64,000 bases of DNA from Streptomyces ferrugineus (GTDB taxonomy: Bacteria > Actinomycetota > Actinomycetes > Streptomycetales > Streptomycetaceae): positions 3,348,001 to 3,412,000 of the forward strand of contig NZ_CP063373.1 in assembly GCF_015160855.1 (NCBI RefSeq), read 5' to 3'. The stretch's first letter is position 1; the number at the start of each line of letters is the position of its first letter. Below the pieces are notes generated by a model, which was not told where the DNA came from, made no database searches, and was given only the letters and a program-made list of their open reading frames with translations. Shown in pieces: positions 9,380 to 18,233 of this stretch. A program made the translations under genes and the position numbers.

Positions 9380-11140
9380 CTATACCGGCAGCGCGGCCTC
9401 GTCCTCCGTCGCGGGAGCGAGGCGTACGGCGAAGGACCGCTCGCCCAGGGCGCAGGTCAGGGTGCTCGGCGGGCCGTCGGCCTCGGCGGTGACGAGGGCG
9501 GCGTGGACGGCGGAGAGGATCGCCGCCGGGTCGGCGTACACCGGGCCGTCCCGCTCCGGGCAGGGCGAGATGTGGGCGGAGAGCAGCGGGCCGGTGCGGG
9601 TGCGGAGCAGACACTGCGTGGCCGAGACGATCACCGCAGCGGTACGGCGGCCTCCGGGATGGGCGGTCAGGGTGCGGTCGGTCCAGGCGTCCGCGGTCAG
9701 GGTGGTCGCGCCGCCTTGCGCCGTGCCCGGGCGGTCGGCCCTGCGGTGGATGACGGCGGCGCTCTGGAGGTAGCGCCGGTTGGCCGTGCCGGCGTCGGCC
9801 GCGAGGTGGTGCGCCGGGGCGGGCGGGGTCAGGTGGGCCGGGTGGCGGGCCACGTGGATGCGGCCCTGCGCATCGTGGTGGACGCGTACCGCGAAGGCCG
9901 ACGGAGGGGAGGGGGCCGCCGGCGGGGTGGGGAGCAGACGCGGGACGGCGGGGGCGGTCGGGGGTTCCAGGCCGAGGACGGCGTAGAGCTCCTCGCGGAG
10001 CCGGTGGAGGCCGTTGCCCTGCTCGGCGAACGCGGTGTCGGCCACGGCGCGCACGCTGCCCGGGCGGTGGGAGCGGAGCGCCTCCGCGAGGGCGGCCGGG
10101 GCGGCGGAGACGTCGGTGCCGAGGCGGGGGGAACGGTCCAGCAGGGCTGCCATCGGGCTGCCCGGGAGCAGCTCCTCGCCGCCGTCGTAGGCCGCGAGCA
10201 GCGGGCGGTCCAGGGCGGCCGCGTACAGGGCCGCCGAACCGTGGTCGGAGACCAGCACGTCCGCGGCGACGACGACCGAGGCCCACTCCTCGTACGCGGC
10301 GGGCAGGAGCAGGCCCGCCCGGCGCGCCGGCTCCAGGTACTGCTCCAGGTCGAAGGTGCCGAGCCGGACCCGCTCGTTCGGGTGCAGGACGAGGGCGAGC
10401 TGGTACTCGTCGTACGGCAGCACGGCGGCCAGGTCGGCGGGCAGCGACGGGCGGCGCCTGAGCAGTGACTCCGGGCCCCAGGTCGACACGAGCACGACCA
10501 GGCGGCGGGCGCCGGTGCGCAGGGCGGTGCGGAAGTGGTCGCGGCGGTCCGGGGAGGCGGAGTCCAGGAAGCGGTCCAGCAGGGGGTCGCCGACGACCGT
10601 GGCGCGGGCGGCCGCCTCCAGGCTGACGGCGGCCAGCCGGGAGACCTGGCTGGGGTGGGCGAACGCGTACAGGTCGGCGAGGAGAGCGCCGTCGGGCCGC
10701 AGCAGATGAGCGGGGTCGAGGCCGGACGCGGAGTCCGCGGTGCCCTCGTCGGGGAGCGCCTTGTTGAAGCCGGCGCCGTGCGGGAGGAGGACGCGGGGGC
10801 CGCGCAGGGCGTGGAGGTCGCCCTTCGGGCCGGCGGCGAGGACCAGGTCGAAACGGCGGGCCAGGGCCTGGGACCAGGGGAGGGTGCGGGCGCCGGCCCG
10901 CTCTATCGCGGTGAGGGCGTCGAGGGAGAAGTCCGAGCCGGGGACCAGGGTGAAGCAGTGCCGGATGCGCCGGTCACCGGCGAAGACGGGGAGCGTGTCG
11001 AGCAGCCGGTGCAGTGCGTTCTGCGACCGCGCGGCGAACAGCACGCACCGCTCGACGGCGGCAGCGTCAGCTCCGCGATCGCCCGTCGCCCGTCGCCCGT
11101 CGCCCGTCGCCCGTCGCCCGTCGCCCAAGTGTTCGTCCAT
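9380..11140 (-). CDS. GT-B-like hypothetical protein (glycerophosphotransferase-type)
   Basis: I do not know its reaction. The 586-residue product has features of the GT-B fold shared by CDP-glycerol glycerophosphotransferases and UDP-GlcNAc 2-epimerases: a first Rossmann half ending in VLLPHGAGFNK, a second half opening with LVVLVSTWGPES, and the late donor-site segment VLVSDHGSAALY. The C-terminal 150 residues look like a separate, less conserved domain. The ATG at 11140 lacks a clear Shine-Dalgarno. Just after it the gene runs through six copies of a 7-bp repeat encoding a GDGRRAT-type stutter, so the true start could instead lie past the repeat, at a GTG just before LFAARSQN. Confidence 0.72.
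   Translation of the reverse strand: MDEHLGDGRRATGDGRRATGDRGADAAAVERCVLFAARSQNALHRLLDTLPVFAGDRRIRHCFTLVPGSDFSLDALTAIERAGARTLPWSQALARRFDLVLAAGPKGDLHALRGPRVLLPHGAGFNKALPDEGTADSASGLDPAHLLRPDGALLADLYAFAHPSQVSRLAAVSLEAAARATVVGDPLLDRFLDSASPDRRDHFRTALRTGARRLVVLVSTWGPESLLRRRPSLPADLAAVLPYDEYQLALVLHPNERVRLGTFDLEQYLEPARRAGLLLPAAYEEWASVVVAADVLVSDHGSAALYAAALDRPLLAAYDGGEELLPGSPMAALLDRSPRLGTDVSAAPAALAEALRSHRPGSVRAVADTAFAEQGNGLHRLREELYAVLGLEPPTAPAVPRLLPTPPAAPSPPSAFAVRVHHDAQGRIHVARHPAHLTPPAPAHHLAADAGTANRRYLQSAAVIHRRADRPGTAQGGATTLTADAWTDRTLTAHPGGRRTAAVIVSATQCLLRTRTGPLLSAHISPCPERDGPVYADPAAILSAVHAALVTAEADGPPSTLTCALGERSFAVRLAPATEDEAALPV
11080..11126. repeat. 7-bp tandem repeat (CGCCCGT)x6 in the 5' end of a gene
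   Basis: Six perfect head-to-tail copies of CGCCCGT occupy 11080-11121, with a partial seventh to 11126. On the minus strand they lie in codons about 5-20 of the GT-B-like gene. The unit is not a multiple of three, so gain or loss of one copy would shift the reading frame. Confidence 0.95.
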
Positions 11141-11288
11141 TCTATTCGTCGTGTACCTGCCGTGTATCGCGTTTGCGCAGATCGGCGGCGCTTTCGCGGG
11201 TGCGGTCAGGTGCAGCGTGGCGATGGTATCCGGGGCTCCGTCGGCCCTTCCCGCCCCCCGTCTGATGCGGACATGCAGAATGCGTCCC

Positions 11289-11732
11289 ATGAGTGAGTGG
11301 CTGGTCGCGGTTCTCGCCGCGCTGATCGGGGCCGGCGCCGCGCTCGCCGGCAGTGTGATCTCCGCGAGGTCGACGCGCGGGGCGGGGGAGCGGCAGGCCG
11401 AGGCGGCGTTGCACACGCTGCGGCTGACGATCGAGGAGCAGCGCGCCACGCGCGTCCACGACCAGCGCCGTCAGGCCTACGTGCGCTTCCTCGAGGCCGC
11501 CGACGCGGGCGCCCGCGCGGGCAGGGCATGGGAGGGCCAGCCGACCGATCGGCTGGAGCTGGAGCGGGCCTACACCGTCGTACTCCTGGAGGGGCCGGCG
11601 GAGCCGGCGGCCGCTGCCGGTGCCCTGATGCGGTCCCTGCGCGCGGAGCGCGTCGTCCTCGACGAGTTCGACGCGCGCAGGGACGAGTTCCTCGAAGCGG
11701 CGCGGGACGCCCTCGCACGGGAACGCGGCTGA
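11289..11732 (+). CDS. Small membrane-anchored hypothetical protein
   Basis: A 147-residue protein with one N-terminal hydrophobic segment (WLVAVLAALIGAGAALAGSV, residues 3-22) and a highly charged Arg/Glu/Ala-rich helical remainder (about 25-147), probably a coiled coil facing the cytoplasm. No catalytic motif is visible. The ATG at 11289 gives a conventional start; the open frame further upstream overlaps the divergent gene and the 7-bp repeat and is unlikely to be translated. It is divergent from the GT-B-like gene with about 150 bp between them. Similar short 'TM plus coiled-coil' proteins are frequent in Streptomyces and mostly unstudied. Confidence 0.8.
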   Translation: MSEWLVAVLAALIGAGAALAGSVISARSTRGAGERQAEAALHTLRLTIEEQRATRVHDQRRQAYVRFLEAADAGARAGRAWEGQPTDRLELERAYTVVLLEGPAEPAAAAGALMRSLRAERVVLDEFDARRDEFLEAARDALARERG

Positions 11733-11846
11733 CTCTCGGCTTGGAGGTTCCTCCCAGAGGGCCTCTGACCTGCTTGGACGATATGACCGTGCATCGCAAT
11801 CCGGTCAGCATGGGACAATGAAGTACGTGCTCTTCCCCCTGGCTGA

Positions 11847-13331
<1,485 letters not shown>

Positions 13332-13349
13332 TGTCGACGCCCTTGCCCG

Positions 13350-13389
13350 CGGCCCCCGTTGTTCCCTTCGCCGGGAAGATCGGGGGCCG
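13350..13389 (+). terminator. Intrinsic terminator after guaB1
   Basis: CGGCCCCCG (13350-13358) pairs perfectly with CGGGGGCCG (13381-13389), and TTCCC/GGGAA (13362-13366/13373-13377) forms an inner stem. It begins 18 bp after the guaB1 stop, the expected place for a factor-independent terminator. Confidence 0.7.
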
Positions 13390-13508
13390 TTTCGCATGCC
13401 GGGGACAGCAGGTGTCCGATCCCGTGGCTGGAGGGCGGAGAGGCCCTGCGCAATGGTCGAAAGCCGTCCTGCAACGAACACCCACCAAGGCCCGAGGAAC
13501 GCAATGAT

Positions 13509-13548
13509 CTTGCGGCCACGCGCAAGGTTGCTGCATTACAACGGCAAC
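13509..13548. promoter_or_regulatory. Two adjacent TTGC...GCAA inverted repeats, candidate Lrp operator
   Basis: CTTGC-N8-GCAAG (13509-13526) is followed directly by GTTGC-N12-GCAAC (13527-13548). Tandem TTGC/GCAA dyads of this kind are typical of Lrp/AsnC family sites. They lie about 125-165 bp upstream of the amino acid permease start, whose operon ends with an Lrp-type gene. The assignment to that regulator is inference. Confidence 0.4.
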
Positions 13549-13587
13549 GCCGCTCCTCATAGGCTGTCGCCTCGTACGTAGCGTGGC

Positions 13588-13659
13588 GGGGACCCCGCTC
13601 GGTGGGTTCCTGCTGTCACAGGAGTGCCGCCGGTCCCCGTCGCCCTGAGAGGCAGCGAC
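13588..13659 (+). promoter_or_regulatory. Structured mRNA leader of the amino acid permease
   Basis: Three nested perfect helices can form: GGGGACC/GGTCCCC (13588-13594/13632-13638), GGTGG/CCGCC (13601-13605/13627-13631, one G-U pair) and TCCTG/CAGGA (13608-13612/13619-13623). A second hairpin, GTCGC/GCGAC (13639-13643/13655-13659) with an inner CCT/AGG, follows with no gap. It ends two bases before the AAGGAG ribosome-binding site at 13661-13666. This looks like a cis-regulatory RNA, but I cannot match it to a named riboswitch class. Confidence 0.5.
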
Positions 13660-13673
13660 GAAGGAGTCAGCGC

Positions 13674-15143
13674 GTGCTCGACCAAGGCGCACCCCCGCAG
13701 AACCGCAACCGGACAGGCCCACCGTCCCAGGGCCTGGGCGCGCGGCTGATGCGTCGCAAGCCCGTGGAACGCCTGGTCGCGGAGGGTGGCCAGGGCGAGG
13801 GAGGGTCCCTGCGGCGCTCCCTCGGCCTCTGGCAGCTCACCATGATCAGCATCGGTGCCACCCTCGGCACCGGCATCTTCGTCGTCCTCGGCGACGCCGT
13901 CCCGGAGGCCGGTCCCGCGGTCACCCTGGCCTTCGTGACAGCCGGTCTCACGGCGCTCTTCTCGGCCCTGTCCTACGCCGAGCTGGCGGGCAGCATCCCG
14001 GTCGCCGGCTCCTCGTACTCGTATGCGTACGCAACGATGGGCGAGCTGGTCGCCTGGGTCTGCGGCTGGTGCCTGGTGCTGGAGTACGGGGTGTCGGTGG
14101 CCGCCGTAGCCGTCGGCTGGGGCGAGTACCTCAACGAGCTGCTCGACGGGACCATCGGCGTCACCGTCCCGTCCGTGCTGTCCTCCGCGCCCGGCGAGGG
14201 CGGGATCATCAACCTGCCCGCGCTGATCGTCGTCCTGCTGGCGATGGTGTTCCTGCTCGGCGGCGTCCGCGAGTCCGCCCGCGCCAACACCATCATGGTC
14301 GCCGTCAAGATCGCCGCGCTGGTGCTGTTCTGCGCGGTCGGCTTCATGGGCTTCAAGTCCGGCAACTACGAGGACTTCATGCCGCTCGGCATGGCCGGTG
14401 TGAGCGCCGCGGGCGCCACGCTGTTCTTCTCCTACATCGGCTTCGACGCCGCCTCCACCGCCGGTGAGGAGGCCAAGGACCCCAAGCGGGACCTGCCGCG
14501 GGCCATCATGCTCTCGCTGATCATCGTGACGGCCCTGTACGTGCTCGTCGCGGGTGTCGCCGTCGGCGCCTGGAACTGGACCAAGTTCGAGGGCTCCGAG
14601 GCCTCCCTCGCCGCGATCATGAACGATGTCAGCGGCCAGACCTTCTGGGGCACCCTGCTCGCCCTCGGCGCGGTCATCTCCATCGCGAGCGTCGTGCTGA
14701 CGGTGCTCTACGGCCAGACCCGCATCCTCTTCGCGATGTCCCGCGACGGCCTGGTGCCGAAGGCGCTCGGCAAGGTCGACCGGAAGACCGGCACCCCGCG
14801 CCTGAACACCGTCCTGGTGTCCCTGTTCTGCGGTGTCCTCGCCGCCCTCATCCCGCTGGGCAAGCTCGTCGACGCCACCAGCATCGGCACGCTGTTCGCC
14901 TTCGCGCTGGTCAACATCGCGGTGATCGTGCTGCGCGTGAAGCGTCCGGAGCTCGAGCGCACGTTCAGGGTGCCGTTCGGGCCGGTGCTGCCGGTGCTGG
15001 GCTTCCTGTTCTGCGCGTACAACATGTTCAGCCTGGACACCGTCACCTGGGTCGTCTTCGGGTTCTGGATGGCCGCCGGTCTCGTGTTCTACTTCGTGTA
15101 CGGCTATCGCCGTTCCCGTCTCGCCGTGCCAGAAGTGAAGTGA
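13674..15143 (+). CDS. APC-family amino acid permease (CAT-like)
   Basis: A 489-residue integral membrane amino acid/proton symporter of the APC superfamily. The consensus LTMISIGATLGTGIF on TM1 carries the Gly-rich unwound substrate site, and 12-13 hydrophobic segments follow; FFSYIGFDAAST on TM6 and the TM8-TM9 loop with FAMSRDGL match the cationic amino acid transporter (YfnA/CAT) branch. The substrate is probably a cationic or small neutral amino acid. GTG at 13674 is chosen because AAGGAG (13661-13666) lies 7 nt upstream. It is followed after 10 bp by an Lrp-type regulator, so the two form an operon. Its leader is highly structured. Confidence 0.92.
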   Translation: MLDQGAPPQNRNRTGPPSQGLGARLMRRKPVERLVAEGGQGEGGSLRRSLGLWQLTMISIGATLGTGIFVVLGDAVPEAGPAVTLAFVTAGLTALFSALSYAELAGSIPVAGSSYSYAYATMGELVAWVCGWCLVLEYGVSVAAVAVGWGEYLNELLDGTIGVTVPSVLSSAPGEGGIINLPALIVVLLAMVFLLGGVRESARANTIMVAVKIAALVLFCAVGFMGFKSGNYEDFMPLGMAGVSAAGATLFFSYIGFDAASTAGEEAKDPKRDLPRAIMLSLIIVTALYVLVAGVAVGAWNWTKFEGSEASLAAIMNDVSGQTFWGTLLALGAVISIASVVLTVLYGQTRILFAMSRDGLVPKALGKVDRKTGTPRLNTVLVSLFCGVLAALIPLGKLVDATSIGTLFAFALVNIAVIVLRVKRPELERTFRVPFGPVLPVLGFLFCAYNMFSLDTVTWVVFGFWMAAGLVFYFVYGYRRSRLAVPEVK

Positions 15144-15153
15144 ACCACCCGCA

Positions 15154-15606
15154 GTGCTGAACGATCTCGACGAACGCATCGTGCACGCCCTCGCCGAGGA
15201 CGCCCGCCGCTCCTACGCGGACATCGGGCAACTGGTCGGCCTGTCCGCGCCCGCCGTGAAGCGGCGCGTGGACCGGCTGCGTGCGACCGGGGCCATCACC
15301 GGGTTCACCGTACGGGTGGATCCGTCGGCCCTCGGCTGGGAGACGGAGGGGTTCGTCGAGATCTACTGCCGGCACAACACCTCGCCGGAGACCATCCGGC
15401 GGGGGCTGGAGCGGTACCAGGAGGTCGTGGCCGCGTCTACCGTCACCGGGGAGGCGGATGCGGTCGTGCAGGTTTTCGCCTCTGACATGCGGCATTTCGA
15501 GCGGGTGCTCGAGCGGATCGCCGGGGAGCCGTTCGTGGAGCGGACCAAGTCGGTGCTGGTGCTTTCGCCTTTGTTGCGGCGGTTTTCTTCTGGGTCGCCT
15601 ACGTAG
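15154..15606 (+). CDS. Lrp/AsnC family transcriptional regulator
   Basis: A 150-residue regulator with an N-terminal helix-turn-helix (SYADIGQLVGLSAPAVKRRV, residues 20-39) and a C-terminal ligand-binding (RAM/ACT-like) domain with the ASTVTGEADAVVQV core. Lrp-type proteins form octamers and respond to amino acids. It begins 10 bp behind the permease stop and is almost certainly cotranscribed with it, so its likely role is to couple permease expression to amino acid supply, perhaps through the TTGC/GCAA dyads upstream of that gene. GTG start. The last codons overlap the end of the opposing gene by 8 bp. Confidence 0.9.
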   Translation: MLNDLDERIVHALAEDARRSYADIGQLVGLSAPAVKRRVDRLRATGAITGFTVRVDPSALGWETEGFVEIYCRHNTSPETIRRGLERYQEVVAASTVTGEADAVVQVFASDMRHFERVLERIAGEPFVERTKSVLVLSPLLRRFSSGSPT

Positions 15607-16018
15607 TGCTTTGTCTGCAGGTCGGTGGGGGCTGGTCGCGCAGTTCCCCACGCCCCTGTGGGGCGCGTTTGCGGACCCTTCTCAGCATGTGCCGTACGAC
15701 CAGTGCATGGCCTCCCGTGCCTATGACCAGCCGCCGGTAGAGGGTGCCCGCCCGGCCGGGGAACCTTGCCCGGGTCTGGGCCGTCAAGCGCGTGTGTCCC
15801 GAGGTCGCCTCGTCCAGATGGAAGATCAGCGCGTACGTCGAGAAGGGGTGGTGGCCGACCAGGGCCAGTTCGTGGCCCGGGGTCGACACCGCCACCCGGA
15901 ATCCGCGTGCGCCGTGCATCAGGGCGTCCAGCTCGCGCCAGACGGCGGCGGCGTTCGCCTCGACGGTCGTCGTGTGTTCGTCGATGAACGGCAGGGTGGG
16001 GATCTCGGTGGCGTCCAT
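15599..16018 (-). CDS. Hypothetical protein, possibly SRPBCC-like
   Basis: A 139-residue protein I cannot place firmly. The body (residues 1-115) has alternating strands and a C-terminal helix with ARFPGRAGTLYRRLVIGTGGHALVVRHML, which resembles the end of small START/SRPBCC-fold proteins (DUF2867-like) that bind hydrophobic ligands. No catalytic residues are evident. The last 20 residues are encoded by a dispersed repeat and are probably not functional. It lies between the Lrp gene (8-bp convergent overlap) and the GntR regulator on its own strand. Confidence 0.65.
   Translation of the reverse strand: MDATEIPTLPFIDEHTTTVEANAAAVWRELDALMHGARGFRVAVSTPGHELALVGHHPFSTYALIFHLDEATSGHTRLTAQTRARFPGRAGTLYRRLVIGTGGHALVVRHMLRRVRKRAPQGRGELRDQPPPTCRQSTT
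15624..15665. repeat. Dispersed Streptomyces intergenic repeat
   Basis: The stretch read on the minus strand as GGGGCGTGGGGAACTGCGCG and on through CCAGCCCCCAC is a small element scattered between genes in Streptomyces genomes (known to me from other genomes). Here it overlaps the 3' end of the minus-strand gene at 15599-16018 and encodes its last, Gln/Pro-rich residues, like the repeat at 2721-2740 does for the MMPL gene. Confidence 0.6.
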
Positions 16019-16096
16019 ACCCGCAATCCTGGGCGCCGGCCCTCGCGGCGGCCTCCTCCGTCAGGCGGAGCCGGGTAGCCGTTCGGCGGAGGCCGG

Positions 16097-16837
16097 TCAG
16101 TCGGCCGTCTTGCGGGCCAGCGCGTTGTTGCCGATCGAGTTGTGCACGCTGAAGCTCACCGCGTCCGAGCGGTAGCGGTCGTCCGACCACTCCACGGGCC
16201 GGCCCTCGCGCGTCGTCGTCACCCGCCGCACCCTCAGCAACGGGCTCGTGCGGCGGATGCCCAGCAGCTCGGCGTCCCGCGCCCCCGCCGCCACGGCGTC
16301 GATGACATGCTCGCCGTAGGCGAAGACCAACCCCGTGTCCTCGTAGAGCCGTTGAGTCACGGAGGCGCAGTCGGGCTCGATCGGCTCGACGGCCGGGGAG
16401 ATCCAGTCGGCGTACACGGTCCGCTCCAGCAGCACCGGCTCGCCGTCCAGTCCGCGCACCCGCAGGACGTGCAACACCGGGGTTCCGGCGCTCAGTTGGA
16501 GGCGGACCGCGTCCTCCTTCGTCGCCGGGCGGTACTCCTGCGTCACCACGTGCCCCGTCGCCTCCCGGCCCATCGCCCGCGCCCACTGGGCGAAGCTGCG
16601 CAGCTCCGCGAAGCTCTGGCTGCGGCGGCTGGCCAGCACCACGCGGCGGGCGCCCTGGCGGGAGCCGATGAGGCCCTCGGCGGTCAGGGCGGCGACGGCC
16701 TGCCGGACCGTGCCGCGCGAGACGCCGTAGTGGGCCGCGAGGTCGGTCTCGGCGGGCAGCAGGCTGCCGACCGTGTACTCCTCGCGGTCGATCGCCCGGC
16801 GCAGTTCGTCGGCGATCTCCTCGTGTCGCGCCGTCAT
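16097..16837 (-). CDS. GntR/HutC-family transcriptional regulator with UTRA domain
   Basis: A 246-residue repressor: winged helix (about residues 5-72, including YGVSRGTVRQAVAALTAEGL) and a C-terminal UTRA ligand-binding domain that ends with WSDDRYRSDAVSFSV. UTRA regulators usually bind a small metabolite that relates to the genes they control. The ATG at 16837 is preceded by GAGGGGAAGC, a good ribosome-binding site. It is divergent from the ABC/phosphatase operon, and the 238-bp gap contains the perfect inverted repeat at 17001-17018, so it is the likely regulator of that operon. The order GntR, binding protein, two permeases and ATPase recalls phosphonate loci of the phnR-S-T-U-V kind. Confidence 0.92.
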   Translation of the reverse strand: MTARHEEIADELRRAIDREEYTVGSLLPAETDLAAHYGVSRGTVRQAVAALTAEGLIGSRQGARRVVLASRRSQSFAELRSFAQWARAMGREATGHVVTQEYRPATKEDAVRLQLSAGTPVLHVLRVRGLDGEPVLLERTVYADWISPAVEPIEPDCASVTQRLYEDTGLVFAYGEHVIDAVAAGARDAELLGIRRTSPLLRVRRVTTTREGRPVEWSDDRYRSDAVSFSVHNSIGNNALARKTAD

Positions 16838-17000
16838 GCTTCCCCTCTGAGTCGGTTGCTGTGCACAGCGTGACCAGCCTAATCGAGATCGTCCGGTGCT
16901 CCGTGTCAGCCGGGAGTGTGCCAGGAGTGTGCACGAATTCAGGGCGGAGGCTTTCGCCAGTGTTAACGAACGTGTCACCATCGGCGGGCCTACTGGGGCC

Positions 17001-17018
17001 AACTTGTTCAGACAAGTT
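17001..17018. promoter_or_regulatory. Operator for the GntR/HutC regulator
   Basis: AACTTGTTCAGACAAGTT consists of two 7-bp half sites (AACTTGT/ACAAGTT) around TCAG. Its central TTGTnnnnACAA resembles the GTCTAGAC-type operators of HutC/UTRA regulators. It lies 58 bp before the binding-protein start codon and 164 bp before the regulator start, where a repressor of the operon should bind. Confidence 0.65.
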
Positions 17019-17075
17019 CGAGACCTTTCCTGGGCAAGATCCTCCCGCACCCTCGCGCGTCCCCCTGGAGCAACC

Positions 17076-18233
17076 GTGTCCGTCTCCCTGCCGAGAACCG
17101 CCGCCCGCGGCGGTGCCCTCGCCGTCGTAGCCGCGCTCGCCCTGAGCGCCTGTGGCGCCGCCCCCGACAACGCCTCCACCACCGCCGACGGCAAGAGCGC
17201 CGCCACCGCCACCTCCGCAGCCGACTTCGGCGGCATGGACAAGCTGGTCGAGGCGGCGAAGAAGGAGGGCACGCTGCACGCCATCGCGCTGCCCCGCGAC
17301 TGGGCCAACTACGGCGCCCTCATCGACGGGTTCCAGAAGAAGTACGGCATCAAGATCGAGGTCGAGAACCCCGACGGCTCCAGCCAGGACGAGATCAACG
17401 CGGTGACCTCGAGGAAGGGGCAGGACCGCGCCCCCGATGTCCTCGACCTCGGCAGCTCCTTCGCGATCAGTGCCGCCCAGCAGGGACTGCTCGCGCCGTA
17501 CAAGGTGCGGGCCTTCGGCGACATCCCCGAGGAGCAGAAGGACGCGCAGGGACGCTGGTTCAACGACTACGGCGGCTACATCTCCATCGGCTGTGACGCC
17601 AAGCGGGTCAAGGAGTGCCCGAAGACCTTCGCCGACCTGCTGAAGCCGCGGTACAAGGGACAGGTCGCCCTCAACGGCAACCCCACCAAGTCCGGCGCGG
17701 CCTTCGCCGGCGTGTACGCGGCCGCCCTCGCCGGCGGCGGCTCCTTCGACGACATCCAGCCCGGCGTCGACTTCTTCGCCAAGCTGAAGAAGAACGGCAA
17801 CTACACGCCCGTCGAGGCGACCCCGGCCACCGTCGAGAAGGGCGAGACGCCGATCACCCTCGACTGGGACTACCTGAACGCCGGGTACGCCGAGGAGTTC
17901 AAGTCCAAGGGCGTCGACTGGCAGGTGTCGGTGCCCAGCGACGGCAAGTTCTCGCAGTACTACTCCCAGGCCATCAACAAGGACGCCCCGCACCCCGCGG
18001 CCGCCCGCCTGTGGCAGGAGTACCTCTACAGCCCCGAGGGCCAGAACCTGTGGCTCAAGGGATTCGCCCGGCCGGCGCTGATGACCGCCATGGAGAAGGC
18101 CGGCACCCTCGACAAGACGGCCGCGGCCAAACTGCCCGAGGTCTCCGGGACGCCCTCCTTCCCGACCGAGGCCCAGCAGAACAAGGCCAAGACGGTCCTC
18201 GGGCAGGGCTGGGCGAAGGCCGTCTCCGGATGA
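17076..18233 (+). CDS. ABC transporter substrate-binding lipoprotein
   Basis: A 385-residue extracellular binding protein of the iron/spermidine/phosphonate type (extracellular solute-binding class 1-like). The signal peptide ends in the lipobox LSAC (Cys about 25), so it is anchored as a lipoprotein. The mature part has the typical KEGTLHAIALPRDWANYG opening and ends in a segment with SPEGQNLWL. GTG at 17076 has GGAG (17067-17070) in place; the upstream open frame would put 60 odd residues before the signal peptide. The ATGA overlap with the permease gene shows cotranslation. The substrate is unknown; the phosphatase/phosphodiesterase at the end of the operon suggests an organophosphate. Confidence 0.9.
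   Translation: MSVSLPRTAARGGALAVVAALALSACGAAPDNASTTADGKSAATATSAADFGGMDKLVEAAKKEGTLHAIALPRDWANYGALIDGFQKKYGIKIEVENPDGSSQDEINAVTSRKGQDRAPDVLDLGSSFAISAAQQGLLAPYKVRAFGDIPEEQKDAQGRWFNDYGGYISIGCDAKRVKECPKTFADLLKPRYKGQVALNGNPTKSGAAFAGVYAAALAGGGSFDDIQPGVDFFAKLKKNGNYTPVEATPATVEKGETPITLDWDYLNAGYAEEFKSKGVDWQVSVPSDGKFSQYYSQAINKDAPHPAAARLWQEYLYSPEGQNLWLKGFARPALMTAMEKAGTLDKTAAAKLPEVSGTPSFPTEAQQNKAKTVLGQGWAKAVSG

Noticed and set aside
13639..13659. CTGAGAGG in the permease leader as part of a TPP riboswitch
   Set aside because: The other conserved TPP blocks (such as the CCTGAT segment) are missing and the helices do not follow that architecture.
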